Notes: generated by a model from the letters alone, not told the origin. A stretch of 64,000 nucleotides of DNA from Planctobacterium marinum (GCF_036322805.1 NZ_AP027272.1:1364001-1428000); one strand, 5' to 3'. Shown: positions 1 through 9,189, counted from the stretch's first letter. Made by a program: numbers and translations.

Positions 1-2643
1 TCCAAACAAAAAATAACTGCTGATGTTTTAGAAGACAGTTCGTTAGATATCAGTTGCTGGCCATGGCCATTGGAGCTAAACATAAACAATCTGATCAACT
101 TCAGGGGACAATTGTACTTTTTTGTTGGACGGGACCTTGCTAGAGGCCGCCTGTGGCATTTTGACCCGCAGCAGGAAGTTATTCGCCAGTTAGATGGTTT
201 TTTTGATTATCGCAAAAGAAAACAAATCGACGATAAATTGTATCTGCCAGGACAAGAACAAATTAATCATGAACCAATGCAATTGTGGGCACTAGATGCC
301 ACTAGCAGTAGCCTCAGTAAAGTACTTGATAACGAAAATCGTCCACTGACAGCGCCTGAAATTTTTGCTGAGAATCGCGAACTGCTGTTCAGCACATACA
401 TTGATGGCAAGGGCCTAAAACTCTGGCGTTTGAATCACAGCCAGTCGCTACAACACCTGTTCGCTTTAAATGACAACGAAAATACGGCTTCTTACCCGCG
501 GGCAGGTCTGGCGACTTCTGACGCCTACTACTTTGCTGCTGAGTCCAGCGTAGCAAATCGAAAAATATGGCGAGCAGGCGTGACTGGCACCCCTCAGCTT
601 TTATCATTCGAGTTACCTGAAGGGGTTAGTCACTATCAGGTTTCCTTTGACGCTGTAATCGGTAATAAAGTGTATTTTTCAGCTGGAAGAGTTTGGCAAA
701 TCAATACTGAAACTCACTCAGTGCAGGCCGTTGATGCAATTAATGAACTGTCTTTATCCCCGCTAAGTTTTTTTAAAGCAAAAGAGGGTACTGTTTACTA
801 CAAGAGATACTTTTGGCAGGACGGTGTTCGCCATTCTCGAATCATAAAGTATGACGGCGTAACAGACGAGGCCGAGCGAATCTACAATGGACCAGGAAGG
901 GTGATTGATGTGTTTGAGAATACGGTATTTCTCTCCCACGAGAGCGATGCCGGACCGGGATTGTACAGTTACGATGTAGTGTCCCAAGAATTAAAACTTT
1001 TAGCGTCTGAGTCAGAACAGCAATGTAGCTCCGTGCAATACGGTGCGCAATTAGCCGGTGAAACCCGCAACGTATCTATGCAAGTCGGTGCAGATTTGTA
1101 TTTGATCACCGAACAAGGTTATTTGAGGCGCTTCAACACCATCACACAAGCGGTGACTGAACTGGGGTGCGCCCAAGATCTGTTTACCAATGGTGAGGTC
1201 CTATTTTTATTACGCAATGAAAATGAACCTTATTTATCAACTTTATGGCAGGTTGTGCCGGGTAGTAATGAGGTTGAGCCTGTTCTGGAGGCTAAAATTC
1301 GGTATTACGTGAGTCAGGGAGGTAAGCTTTTTTACGAAACTATCGATGCCGAGAGTGGAGTTAATTTTTCTGTTTTTCATATGGACGAAATGTACGAACA
1401 ATGGATAGCACAACGCCTCAATGGCGATTATTACAGTTTTATCTTGTCAAGTATCCAGCAAATTGCAGGTGACATTTATTATTTTTCCAGAACTGAAAAC
1501 CCGCATTATCCAGCTAATTCCAGGAAGCCATATTTGTATAGTGTTTGGCAAGTCGGTACAGAACAGCCATTGATAACTTTTGATGAATCTGATTTGTGGC
1601 TTAGCCACAGTAAAACAGCGCAATTTGCTGGGGATATTTGGTTTACCGCAGATATTCGTAGGAATGGTTTTTATTTGCGAGGTGAGTTAACCCGGCTGCA
1701 CATTGGCACTGATTATATCAGCCGGGGTTCGAAGTTAGATTACAACGGTGACAATCGCGCTGATGTGGCGTTTCACGCTCCGTATGACTATCACTGGTTA
1801 ATTTACCCCTCAGGAACAGAACAAGAGTGGTATTTTGAATTTGGAGAGCACTCCACAGATATTCCGGTTACTGGCGACTTTGATGGCGATGGCCTCAATG
1901 ACCTGGCTTTGAGAGTACCAGACGAGCAACGTTGGCAAGTACTCAACTCCAGTGAAAGTAACTTTAATAGCGAGCAACTGGACGGCGTGCAAAGAGTGGG
2001 ATTGGGTCAACGAACCCATGATTATCCTGTAGCAGCTGACTATGACGGTGATGGTATTACAGATTTTGCTGTGGTCCGGAGTAGCAAAGGGATTTGGATC
2101 ATCCGTCAATCATCTACATCTGATATTGTTGAAGTTAAAACAAATTTTAAAGTGGGAGATATTCCGGTTTTAGGAGACTTTGATGGTGATGGTCTTGCTG
2201 ATGCGGCATACCGGAATCCCGATGAAAGACGCTGGTATATTTATCCTTCTGGCAAAACTAAAAACGGAATAATAGCGCCTGAGCAAGTGCAATCAATAAG
2301 GTTTGGCCTGGCTGAAGATGATATTCCGGTTACTGCGGACTATGATGGTGACGGTGCAACGGATCTGGCTGTCTGGCGTCCTTCTGCCGGTGTATGGATT
2401 ATTCGGAACTCTCAGAGTTTGGAGATATCTGAGAACTGGTTTGAGGGATTAAGCGATGCTTTACCTTTTGCCGCCGATTTTGATGGCGACGGCAGAGATG
2501 ACATTGCGCTGTATTCTGCTATATCGGGAAAGTTAACCATTCGCTATTCTGCAACAAAAGCGGATTGGCAACGATTTTTCCCTGTCGGTGATGCTTACGT
2601 CCCGGTGGGGCTACCCGTGGCAATGGCTGCATTTAATTGGTGA
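1..2643 (+). CDS. FG-GAP/VCBS-type repeat protein, 5' end outside the window
   Basis: The reading frame is open from base 1 through the TAG-free upstream codons, so this is the 3' part of a longer gene; a TTG at 70 is not a convincing start. The first ~570 residues read as beta-propeller-like strands rich in W, Y and F without a family I can name. The C-terminal third has six calcium-type D-x-D/N-G-D-x-x-x-D motifs whose first Asp codons are at 1738, 1876, 2038, 2176, 2338 and 2476, as in FG-GAP/VCBS repeats of secreted or surface proteins. Spacing alternates 138 and 162 bases, i.e. three 100-residue modules of two repeats. Such repeats bind Ca2+ in known families; the ligand or substrate here is unknown. 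The frame stops at 2643 and the next gene is convergent. Confidence 0.85.
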   Translation, partial: SKQKITADVLEDSSLDISCWPWPLELNINNLINFRGQLYFFVGRDLARGRLWHFDPQQEVIRQLDGFFDYRKRKQIDDKLYLPGQEQINHEPMQLWALDATSSSLSKVLDNENRPLTAPEIFAENRELLFSTYIDGKGLKLWRLNHSQSLQHLFALNDNENTASYPRAGLATSDAYYFAAESSVANRKIWRAGVTGTPQLLSFELPEGVSHYQVSFDAVIGNKVYFSAGRVWQINTETHSVQAVDAINELSLSPLSFFKAKEGTVYYKRYFWQDGVRHSRIIKYDGVTDEAERIYNGPGRVIDVFENTVFLSHESDAGPGLYSYDVVSQELKLLASESEQQCSSVQYGAQLAGETRNVSMQVGADLYLITEQGYLRRFNTITQAVTELGCAQDLFTNGEVLFLLRNENEPYLSTLWQVVPGSNEVEPVLEAKIRYYVSQGGKLFYETIDAESGVNFSVFHMDEMYEQWIAQRLNGDYYSFILSSIQQIAGDIYYFSRTENPHYPANSRKPYLYSVWQVGTEQPLITFDESDLWLSHSKTAQFAGDIWFTADIRRNGFYLRGELTRLHIGTDYISRGSKLDYNGDNRADVAFHAPYDYHWLIYPSGTEQEWYFEFGEHSTDIPVTGDFDGDGLNDLALRVPDEQRWQVLNSSESNFNSEQLDGVQRVGLGQRTHDYPVAADYDGDGITDFAVVRSSKGIWIIRQSSTSDIVEVKTNFKVGDIPVLGDFDGDGLADAAYRNPDERRWYIYPSGKTKNGIIAPEQVQSIRFGLAEDDIPVTADYDGDGATDLAVWRPSAGVWIIRNSQSLEISENWFEGLSDALPFAADFDGDGRDDIALYSAISGKLTIRYSATKADWQRFFPVGDAYVPVGLPVAMAAFNW

Positions 2644-2664
2644 TTGGAGTTGCAGTGCACCAGG

Positions 2665-2693
2665 CAGTCCTCCTCCAGTTGGAGGTTGGACTG
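2665..2693. other. Imperfect hairpin between convergent genes
   Basis: CAGTCC-T-CCTCC, loop AGTT, then GGAGG-TT-GGACTG forms an 11-pair stem with a small bulge. It lies between the FG-GAP gene and the convergent acyltransferase gene. No T-run follows on the plus strand, so it is not a textbook intrinsic terminator, although its position fits an end-of-transcript structure. Confidence 0.4.
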
Positions 2694-2765
2694 TCAGTCA
2701 TTACAGTAACGCCCCGGTAATGTTTCGTTGGATCTCTGCACTTTTGGGGCGTAGGTTTAGAGCAT

Positions 2766-4550
2766 TTACTTGACGCTTATGCGTACAACATTTCCCTCAG
2801 GATAAGTGGAGGGATTGGTTTGCTGCACGTCTGATTGTTCGGTAATTATCGTCTCGGGTAAGTAGCGCTGACGTTTTTTAGCTTTCAGTTTCATCAGATC
2901 CACTAAAATCAAGCCGTCGACACAATCATTAAAGTCTGGATCTACACCAAATCCCAAAAACTGAGTGCCACCGGGCTCACATAATTCGGTGTATTGCTTG
3001 TATAGAGTGGGGATCGCCACGCCCATATTAGCCAATAAGTTTTTCAGGGTGATAAAGTCTGCTTTGTAATCGTCGCCAGTAAAGCTACCTTGCAGCGCTT
3101 CAGGCAGGCGATAAGGGTAGTTAGAGACGGCGATTTCTTGCTCGGTACCAAAGTGTAGTTGGTAAAATTCCACCATCAGATCTTTAGCTGCTTGAGGAAA
3201 GCTGTTACTCAAACTAACCGGACCGAACAGATAGCGATATTGTGGGTAACGGGTTAAAAACGCACCAATACCATACCAAAGATAATCCAGACTGCGTTTG
3301 CCCCAATATTTGGGCTGTACAAAGCTGCGACCCAATTCCAGTCCTTGTCTGAAATAGGGATCCATGCTCTTGTTGTATTTAAACAAGCTCGCGGAGTAAA
3401 GACCTTTCAAACCTTTTTCCTGTTTCAGCCTTTGTGCATCACCAAAGCGGTATGCCCCAACAATTTCAAGGTCATCCTTATCCCATAAAATCAGGTGGAA
3501 ATAGTCGTTGTCATACTGATCGGTGTCACGACGCTTGTTGCTGCCTTCGCCCACAGCGCGAAAGGCAATTTCTCTGAGGCGACCAATTTCCCTCAGTATG
3601 GGAGAGCTGCCATTGTAGCGATAGAGATATATCTCTTTATCATCAGTAGTACTGCCCAACAACTCACAGTCTTTTTTAATGGCTCGAGTAAGTATCTGAC
3701 GATTTTCAGGGGCAGCAATGGATTTCTGCGTAGCAAAAATCTCTGATTTATTACTGGCTATGCGATACAGGTGTTTTTTAAATAGTTTGGTCAACAGCTT
3801 ATTATTAAAACGCGCTTCACCATAAGATTCATAGGGAATAAGTTGACCAATGCGCATTGGCAAATGCTTGTTCTTTTGTTTAAACATCTCATCCACTAAC
3901 AACATGGTGGCCAGTGGTTTATAGAGCATGGAAACGCCGTAAAACAAGGCTGAGTTTTTCCCCTCAATAAATACCGGTAGTACAGCTGCTTTGGCCGTTT
4001 TTGCTATGCGCACGAAGCCGGTGTTCCATTTGGTATCTCGAATCCCTTGTGGACGAAGCCGTGAAACTTCCCCGGCGGGAAACACGATTATGGCGCCTTG
4101 ATTTTTCAGATGCTCCTGAATTCTGGCAATATCTTGCTTAGCGGTATTCCCGGACATCACATTAACGGGCAGAAGTAATTCATTCAGCGGTTTCACTGCC
4201 ATCAACATTTCATTGACCACGGCTTTTACATCGGGGCGGACCTCACTGACCATTTTTATCAGGGCCAGCCCGTCTAAAGATCCTATCGGATGATTAGCTA
4301 CAATGACCAATGGCCCAGATGCGGGTATGCGTTCTTTTTCCGAGTCTCGGGTGGAGTAGGTAAAGTTGAAGTATTCCAGTGCTTGTTCAATAAACTCAAT
4401 GCCCTGCAGGTGCGGGTACTTTTCTCCAAACTCAACAAATTCTCGCTCGTGCATCAAACGCTTCAACAGGAATTTGAGGGGCTTAAACAATAGGGGTTTT
4501 TGCGCAAGGGAAGGGAGTTGCTTGCTTAGCACTTCGTGAACCGAAAACAT
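2766..4550 (-). CDS. olsF: OlsF-like bifunctional acyltransferase (PlsC domain + OlsB/GNAT domain)
   Basis: 594 residues with two acyltransferase domains. The N-terminal half has the PlsC/LPLAT signature: an NHPIGSLDG block (His and Asp of the HxnD motif, about residue 86-95) and FPAGE near residue 155. The C-terminal half (about 310-500) resembles the OlsB N-acyltransferase/GNAT family, with IVGAYRFG and an ELGRSFV block. This order matches OlsF, which in other gammaproteobacteria N-acylates and then O-acylates ornithine (sometimes glutamine) to make phosphorus-free aminolipids; this is family knowledge. The same proteins are often annotated 'hemolysin' or 'lysophospholipid acyltransferase'. 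GAGGTCC lies about 10 bases before the ATG. The substrate here is inferred. Confidence 0.8.
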   Translation of the reverse strand: MFSVHEVLSKQLPSLAQKPLLFKPLKFLLKRLMHEREFVEFGEKYPHLQGIEFIEQALEYFNFTYSTRDSEKERIPASGPLVIVANHPIGSLDGLALIKMVSEVRPDVKAVVNEMLMAVKPLNELLLPVNVMSGNTAKQDIARIQEHLKNQGAIIVFPAGEVSRLRPQGIRDTKWNTGFVRIAKTAKAAVLPVFIEGKNSALFYGVSMLYKPLATMLLVDEMFKQKNKHLPMRIGQLIPYESYGEARFNNKLLTKLFKKHLYRIASNKSEIFATQKSIAAPENRQILTRAIKKDCELLGSTTDDKEIYLYRYNGSSPILREIGRLREIAFRAVGEGSNKRRDTDQYDNDYFHLILWDKDDLEIVGAYRFGDAQRLKQEKGLKGLYSASLFKYNKSMDPYFRQGLELGRSFVQPKYWGKRSLDYLWYGIGAFLTRYPQYRYLFGPVSLSNSFPQAAKDLMVEFYQLHFGTEQEIAVSNYPYRLPEALQGSFTGDDYKADFITLKNLLANMGVAIPTLYKQYTELCEPGGTQFLGFGVDPDFNDCVDGLILVDLMKLKAKKRQRYLPETIITEQSDVQQTNPSTYPEGNVVRISVK

Positions 4551-4689
4551 CTGTTTTTTTGGACCTCGTAATTTTAACGTGGGAATTCTATGACGTTTTC
4601 ATGAATATATTAGGCAAAATTCATTGCTGTTTTGTTACAAACCATAGAGCGTTCTATTTGCTTTCATGCAGTGCCGTCAGAGAGTAGAA

Positions 4690-4708
4690 GCGGAGCGGGT
4701 TACTCCGC
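4690..4708 (-). terminator. Hairpin after the LpxH-like gene
   Basis: GCGGAG and CTCCGC arms with a 7-base loop lie just beyond the stop codon of the minus-strand phosphoesterase. The downstream side on that strand is pyrimidine-rich but has no clean T-run, so this is a weak intrinsic terminator candidate. Confidence 0.45.
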
Positions 4709-4715
4709 CGTAAAA

Positions 4716-5528
4716 TTAAGCTGCTTTTTGCCCAGCGCCGCTTTTTTGAAGCTCAGGCAAGGTGTGGACTGTGGCCTCTGTTGAGGTATTTTGAGTCCAG
4801 GTTATTAACTCTATGTTGCCTTCACTATCTTCCGTAAGCGCGGAGCAATTTTCAATCCAGTCCCCGTCGTTGTAATAGGTTACCCCATCTATTTCAACCA
4901 CTTCCGGGTGATGTATGTGACCACAAACCACGCCATCTAATCCCAATTCTCTGGCGCGGTTAGTGCTGGCTACCCGATAGCGTTCTATGGCTTCATTGGC
5001 GCCTGAAATCTTAGATTTAATATAGCCCGCCAATGACCAGTAGGGAAAACCTAACCCGGCGCGGGCTTTGTTGTACCAGCGGTTCAGAAATAACAAAAAC
5101 TCGTAGCCTTTGTCACCAATCCAGGCGGTGATGGGGCCAAAACAAACATCATTGTCAAAAATATCACCGTGCAACAACAATAGTTTTTTACCATCTGCGG
5201 TTGTGTGGATGTACTCCCGATGTATTTCTACTTCACCAAAGCACATACCATCGTATTTCTGGCAAGGCTCATCGTGGTTACCGGGTAAATAAATCACTTT
5301 AGTACCGGTACGGGAAAGCGTTAACAGGTAATGAAACAGTTCGTTATGGGATTGTGGCCACAAAAATCGTTTGCTCATCGCCCACATGTCGACAATGTCA
5401 CCTACCAGGTACAGTGTTTCTATTTTGCTTTGTTTTAAAAAATCCAATAGATAGTCGGCTTTACAGTCTTTGTATCCCAAATGAATATCTGAGATCCAAA
5501 CAGTACGGAAGTGTTGTTGAGTTGCCAT
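4716..5528 (-). CDS. LpxH-like UDP-2,3-diacylglucosamine diphosphatase family phosphoesterase
   Basis: 270-residue calcineurin-like metallophosphoesterase. The metal-binding motifs appear in order: SDIHLG, GDIVDMW, GNHDE, HGDIFD and GHIHHP. The spacing and the NDGDWIENC block near the C-terminus match the COG2908 (LpxH-like) family, whose founding member hydrolyses UDP-2,3-diacylglucosamine to lipid X in lipid A synthesis. Whether this copy does that or acts on another nucleotide or lipid is not decidable here. I place the start at the ATG at 5528, which has GAGGAAC about 10 bases upstream, rather than the in-frame GTG at 5555. It follows an OlsF-like gene on the same strand, which hints at a membrane-lipid setting. 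No signal peptide is seen. Confidence 0.8.
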   Translation of the reverse strand: MATQQHFRTVWISDIHLGYKDCKADYLLDFLKQSKIETLYLVGDIVDMWAMSKRFLWPQSHNELFHYLLTLSRTGTKVIYLPGNHDEPCQKYDGMCFGEVEIHREYIHTTADGKKLLLLHGDIFDNDVCFGPITAWIGDKGYEFLLFLNRWYNKARAGLGFPYWSLAGYIKSKISGANEAIERYRVASTNRARELGLDGVVCGHIHHPEVVEIDGVTYYNDGDWIENCSALTEDSEGNIELITWTQNTSTEATVHTLPELQKSGAGQKAA

Positions 5529-5719
5529 TGTGCTTCGTTCCTCTTTGGTTTGCACAATGGTAGGTATTGGGAGTGACAGTTCCGTTAAAAGAACATGAAC
5601 TTGTGGTTACAGGAATCGAGCTAATGTGACATTTCTTTGAACAATTATTGAGCACTATAGCTAAGGGATTTGAATGGCGATAGTATTAACGAACCCTCAT
5701 AAAAAAGACGGTCTGGTTT

Positions 5720-6070
5720 TCATTCATCACTGAACCAGGACCCTATGTAGCCAGCGAATCCAGTGTTATCAATGACTTTATAGCGCAAGCAATTGTCATT
5801 TTCTTTGCTGTAGCAGACATGTAAATGATCAGTATCTTCATCCAGTCGGACAAATTTGGCATTGGAGTCCAACAACATTCCCGGTCCAAACAAACCATCC
5901 CAGTAGGTGCCTGTGGAGACCATGCTGGCATATTCGTAGGTAATGCGTTGCGGTTTAGGAAAGAGAATTATCAGCAGCAGCAACACCGCCGCACCCAGGA
6001 GTTTGAGGTGAATCGGGTTGATAATAAAACCTTCGTTTTGAGAAGTCGCTTTGACTTTTTTCTTATCCAT
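5720..6070 (-). CDS. Small single-pass membrane protein, unknown function
   Basis: 116 residues. A basic, cytoplasm-like N-terminus (MDKKKVK) precedes one hydrophobic segment at about residues 28-43 (LLGAAVLLLLIILFP). A polar domain of about 70 residues follows, with two Cys, several Tyr/Trp and a strongly acidic middle, so it is probably a periplasmic or extracytoplasmic domain anchored by one helix. I do not recognise the family. It stands alone between the LpxH-like gene and the M28 peptidase, all on the minus strand with gaps of roughly 165-190 bases, so an operon is not obvious. Confidence 0.7.
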   Translation of the reverse strand: MDKKKVKATSQNEGFIINPIHLKLLGAAVLLLLIILFPKPQRITYEYASMVSTGTYWDGLFGPGMLLDSNAKFVRLDEDTDHLHVCYSKENDNCLRYKVIDNTGFAGYIGSWFSDE

Positions 6071-6202
6071 TTGAAAAACGCCTGATTAATGCTGTAGAAC
6101 AGGTATTAATTTGAATGATCGGTTATAGGATACAACAACTTTTGTTGCAATAGCGACGAGATTTTGTGAAGAAAAGCAAAGTGGGTAAAAAAGCGGGCGT
6201 AA

Positions 6203-6224
6203 TCCGGGAGTAGAGACTCCCGGG
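6203..6224 (-). terminator. Hairpin downstream of the M28 peptidase gene
   Basis: CCGGGAG and CTCCCGG arms around a 6-base loop lie a few bases past the minus-strand stop. A T6 run follows on the minus strand only after about 12 bases, so termination is plausible but not textbook. Confidence 0.45.
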
Positions 6225-6237
6225 AGAATCATTGCGC

Positions 6238-7620
6238 TTATTTTATCAGCGCCGGAGCAGGACGCGGATCAACAGCGCTGTTGGCCATTAGCCAGGTAAA
6301 AACAGCATAGGCAGTTTGGTTTTGCTGAATATCGTCAGGTGCAATCTTATCCAGGGTATCGTTTGGCGTATGATGGTAATCAAAATAGTGAGTGCCATCT
6401 TGGCGCAGTGATACAACAGGTACGCCTTTGGCGGGTAACATGGATATATCCGGGCCACCAGTTGCGGTATTGGTCCCCTCAGCGATACCCAATGGTGCCA
6501 GGTGCTTGTGCAGTTCTTTTACAAACGGGAGTGCATCAGACGCAAAGCGAGTATCCAGCTGATAAATTTTCCCTGCGCCAAAATCAGACTCTGCGGCGAC
6601 GATAATTTGCCCTAATTCCTCTGCGTTAGCTTTGGCATACTCTTTGGCTCCAACCAAACCAAATTCTTCGTTGGCATAAAGTACAACGCGAATAGTACGC
6701 TCAGCGGCACCTAAGGTTGACTTGATCAGGCTGGCTGCTGCAGTAACGATACCTACACCTGCACCATCGTCAAGTGCTCCTGTGCCTTCATCCCAAGAAT
6801 CTAAATGGGCAGCGATAAGTACAATCTCTTCTGGTTTGGCGCTGCCAGTTATCTCACCAATCACATTGTAAGAGGTTTGCCAGCCATGTTCTTTGGCTTG
6901 AACGTTAAGATGCATTTTTACCGGTTGTTGCTTACTGAACATGTATTCGAGTGTATCTGCGTCAGCATTGGAAAGGGCGCCAGCCGGAATTTTCTCTACC
7001 TCTGGGTTATATTGCATGGCACCTGTATGGGCAAAGCGGCTTTGCGCTGTTCCTACTGAGCGGATGATAACGGCTTGAGCCTCTAGCATGGCAGCTTCAA
7101 TCGCTCCTCTGGAACGACCGATAACTACCGGGCCATAGCCGCGTCCTGCCCGATCTCTTTCCATACGTTTATTGATAAATACAATTTTGTCTTTTATCTC
7201 TTCTACTGAACGAGTTTTGAGGTCTTCAAGAGAATCCACCATGACAACTTCTGCCACAATGCCTTTATCGGGCGTGGCAACCGAGCCGCCCAAGGCTGTG
7301 ACCACCAGTTGGTGTTCAAAAGGTGCCAGTATGCTGGCATCGGCAAGACCTCGAGACCAGTTTCGCACTCTCACAGGCTGTTTATAAACTTTGTCAAAAC
7401 CCAGGCTCTGAAGTTTCGCTTCTGCCCAGGCTACCGCTTTTTTGTCTCCCTCACTGCCAGCAATACGCGGCCCAACTTCGCGGGTTAATGAGGCAACAAT
7501 CTCATAGGCTAACAGACTGTTTTGGGAGGTGTCTTTTAGCTTTTGGATTTCTGATTCAGTGTCTGCCGCGACAAAACAGGAGGTGAATAAAAGTGTTGAA
7601 AATATTATTTTTTTAATCAT
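6238..7620 (-). CDS. Secreted M28-family metallopeptidase (carboxypeptidase Q-like)
   Basis: 460 residues with a clear signal peptide (basic MIKK, hydrophobic core, cleavage near CFVAADT). A PA-like insert lies in the first half, followed by the M28 zinc peptidase domain. Its ligands and catalytic residues are visible: HLDSWDEGTGALDDGAG (first His and bridging Asp), the EE pair in NEEFGLVG, the Asp in ESDFGAG, and HHTPND for the last His. The family removes N-terminal amino acids or splits dipeptides; plasma glutamate carboxypeptidase (carboxypeptidase Q) is the nearest architecture I recognise. It probably acts in the periplasm or outside the cell in peptide scavenging. Monocistronic by spacing. 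Confidence 0.88.
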   Translation of the reverse strand: MIKKIIFSTLLFTSCFVAADTESEIQKLKDTSQNSLLAYEIVASLTREVGPRIAGSEGDKKAVAWAEAKLQSLGFDKVYKQPVRVRNWSRGLADASILAPFEHQLVVTALGGSVATPDKGIVAEVVMVDSLEDLKTRSVEEIKDKIVFINKRMERDRAGRGYGPVVIGRSRGAIEAAMLEAQAVIIRSVGTAQSRFAHTGAMQYNPEVEKIPAGALSNADADTLEYMFSKQQPVKMHLNVQAKEHGWQTSYNVIGEITGSAKPEEIVLIAAHLDSWDEGTGALDDGAGVGIVTAAASLIKSTLGAAERTIRVVLYANEEFGLVGAKEYAKANAEELGQIIVAAESDFGAGKIYQLDTRFASDALPFVKELHKHLAPLGIAEGTNTATGGPDISMLPAKGVPVVSLRQDGTHYFDYHHTPNDTLDKIAPDDIQQNQTAYAVFTWLMANSAVDPRPAPALIK

Positions 7621-7766
7621 GTGGGTGGCGTTGTGGGTATGTGCTTTATGGTGGCTGCATCATAACTGATCGGATCCGGCTTGTCTTGTAGATGCAAGGC
7701 TAATACCTTTATGAAGATAATTGACGTTGCCGATGTGCGGGAATAGGGATAAGGGGAAAAACAGAT

Positions 7767-7797
7767 ACAAAAAAGGCGTCTTGCGACGCCTTTTTTG
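7767..7797 (-). terminator. Intrinsic terminator of rpsT
   Basis: AAAAAGGCGTC, loop TTGC, GACGCCTTTTT: an 11-pair stem flanked by A- and T-runs, so it can work in both directions. It lies about 15 bases past the rpsT stop on the minus strand. Confidence 0.88.
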
Positions 7798-7811
7798 TGA
7801 AACTTATGTGC

Positions 7812-8075
7812 TTATGCCAAAGCTTTGATCTGAGCGGTCAGACGGCTCTTAGTACGAGCTGCTTGATTTTTGTGGATCAAACCTTTAGTAGCCATACGGT
7901 CAAGAATAGGTGCAGCAGCTACAAATGCTTCTTGAGCAGCGCTCTTTTCACCTGCTTCAATAGCAGCACGTACTCTTTTTACATAAGTACGCATCATAGA
8001 ACGACGGCTTGCATTGTGCTGGCGGCTCTTTTCTGCCGTAAGCGCACGTTTCTTAGCAGACTTGATGTTAGCCAA
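7812..8075 (-). CDS. rpsT: 30S ribosomal protein S20
   Basis: Small, very basic, helical protein whose N-terminus [10 protein letters not shown] and HNASRRS segment are diagnostic of S20, a primary 16S rRNA-binding protein of the small subunit. The start is a TTG at 8075: family members begin at (M)ANIKS and GGGAG lies 7-8 bases upstream. A longer reading from an ATG at 8099 would translate the Shine-Dalgarno itself. A UUG start is also used in E. coli rpsT, where it is tied to autogenous translational control. A near-consensus promoter lies just upstream and a strong terminator just downstream, so it is a single-gene transcript, divergent from the next gene. Confidence 0.96.
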   Translation of the reverse strand: MANIKSAKKRALTAEKSRQHNASRRSMMRTYVKRVRAAIEAGEKSAAQEAFVAAAPILDRMATKGLIHKNQAARTKSRLTAQIKALA

Positions 8076-8119
8076 GATAACACTCCCAAAACGATTCAAC
8101 TGTAAATTCGAGGGTGCGA

Positions 8120-8148
8120 ATTCTGCCGGGAATGGCGTCGAATGTCAA
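8120..8148 (-). promoter_or_regulatory. Sigma-70 promoter of rpsT
   Basis: On the minus strand TTGACA (8148-8143) is followed after 17 bases by CAGAAT (8125-8120), a perfect -35 with a good -10. The predicted transcript starts about 40 bases before the TTG start of rpsT. Confidence 0.82.
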
Positions 8149-8441
8149 AGTATTTATCAAAAATATTGTTTAAAAATTGTGTTTCTTATTGCAGGACCGG
8201 TTTGGGTACTGAGCCAGAGGGCAAATAAGGTGGCGAAAAAGGATTTCACTTAGCCATTGCAATCACTTATCTTTCAGGTAACTTTTTCATAATACAGCGC
8301 CTGAATTGGGTTTCAAATGCCAGTTAAGCTTGGATTTTAACGGGCAAACGGCAGGTTGCAAAGCTAGATCTAAAAGGTCTGTTACACCGGTAGGCTTTCC
8401 GCCTTCAAAGTCAAATACATGATGCATGGAGAAGAAAAACT
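8149..8441. other. Intergenic region, no gene seen
   Basis: About 290 bases between the rpsT promoter and the next plus-strand gene. I see no coding frame with a plausible start, no RNA fold that I recognise and no repeat. A GGAG Shine-Dalgarno for the downstream gene lies at its right edge (ATGGAGAAG before the ATG at 8442). Confidence 0.6.
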
Positions 8442-9050
8442 ATGTCATCTACGTTCGAGTCCTCCAAGACTGAGCGCATAAACTTTATTATTGCTGTTTG
8501 TGCCATACTCATCTCAGCTGCTTCTTTTTATGCCACTTATATTCAAGCGGATGCAGCAGAGAAGCAAGTTAGGGCCATGACATTACCTTTGCTGCAGTTT
8601 GATCACAGTAATTGGGATGAAGAAAAAGAAGAGAGCATACTCACTTTTTCGTTGCAAAACGGGGGCGCGGGCCCGGCAGTATTGCACCGTGTTCAATTTG
8701 TCTACGAACAGCAGATATATGATGATTTAAATGCATGGATAGAGGCTTGTTGTTTAACTCAAGTGGAGTTAGTGCGTACTCGTTGGGAAAGTGCAAAAAA
8801 CGATGAGGCTCAAACCAAGCTATTGCCGTTTGACCTGATTAGCAGTGACTTAAGTGATGTCGTCGTTACCGGGCAAATGAAGTATGACTTTTTGTTGTAT
8901 GAACAAAATCAACTGAATAAACCTTTATGGGATGCTTTAAACAAAGCCCGCCATGTTACAAAGCTGCAAACCTGTTATTGCTCCTTGCTAGAGGAGTGTT
9001 ATACCGCAACGGGATTAACCAATGTAACTCCAGTAAACGCCTGTGAATAG
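8442..9050 (+). CDS. Hypothetical membrane-anchored protein
   Basis: 202 residues. One N-terminal transmembrane helix (about residues 13-32, IIAVCAILISAASFYATYI) is followed by a short charged linker (AEKQVRAM) and a soluble domain. That domain has alternating hydrophobic/polar stretches (TFSLQNGGAGPAVLHRVQFVY) like a beta-sandwich, and five Cys toward the C-terminus. The IQADAAEKQVRA motif after the helix recurs in many single-pass hypothetical proteins of marine gammaproteobacteria, but I know no function for it. GGAG lies upstream of the ATG. It stands alone between the rpsT promoter and the sigma-factor operon. Confidence 0.72.
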   Translation: MSSTFESSKTERINFIIAVCAILISAASFYATYIQADAAEKQVRAMTLPLLQFDHSNWDEEKEESILTFSLQNGGAGPAVLHRVQFVYEQQIYDDLNAWIEACCLTQVELVRTRWESAKNDEAQTKLLPFDLISSDLSDVVVTGQMKYDFLLYEQNQLNKPLWDALNKARHVTKLQTCYCSLLEECYTATGLTNVTPVNACE

Positions 9051-9189
9051 CGAATTATTCCGGCTCAATAATTTTTTTTTTAAGCTTTTTGTCAACCACA
9101 CTCAAAGTTAAACGTTATGACGATAAACCAGATGATAAAAGGTGTTTTTCAGGATGCGTCTTTTCGGTGTCGCAAGGTAATATTTCCCG

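Noticed and set aside
4551-4640. Possible Pho box upstream of the OlsF-like gene
   Set aside because: Only one half (CGTCATA) resembles the repeat; the second half does not match.
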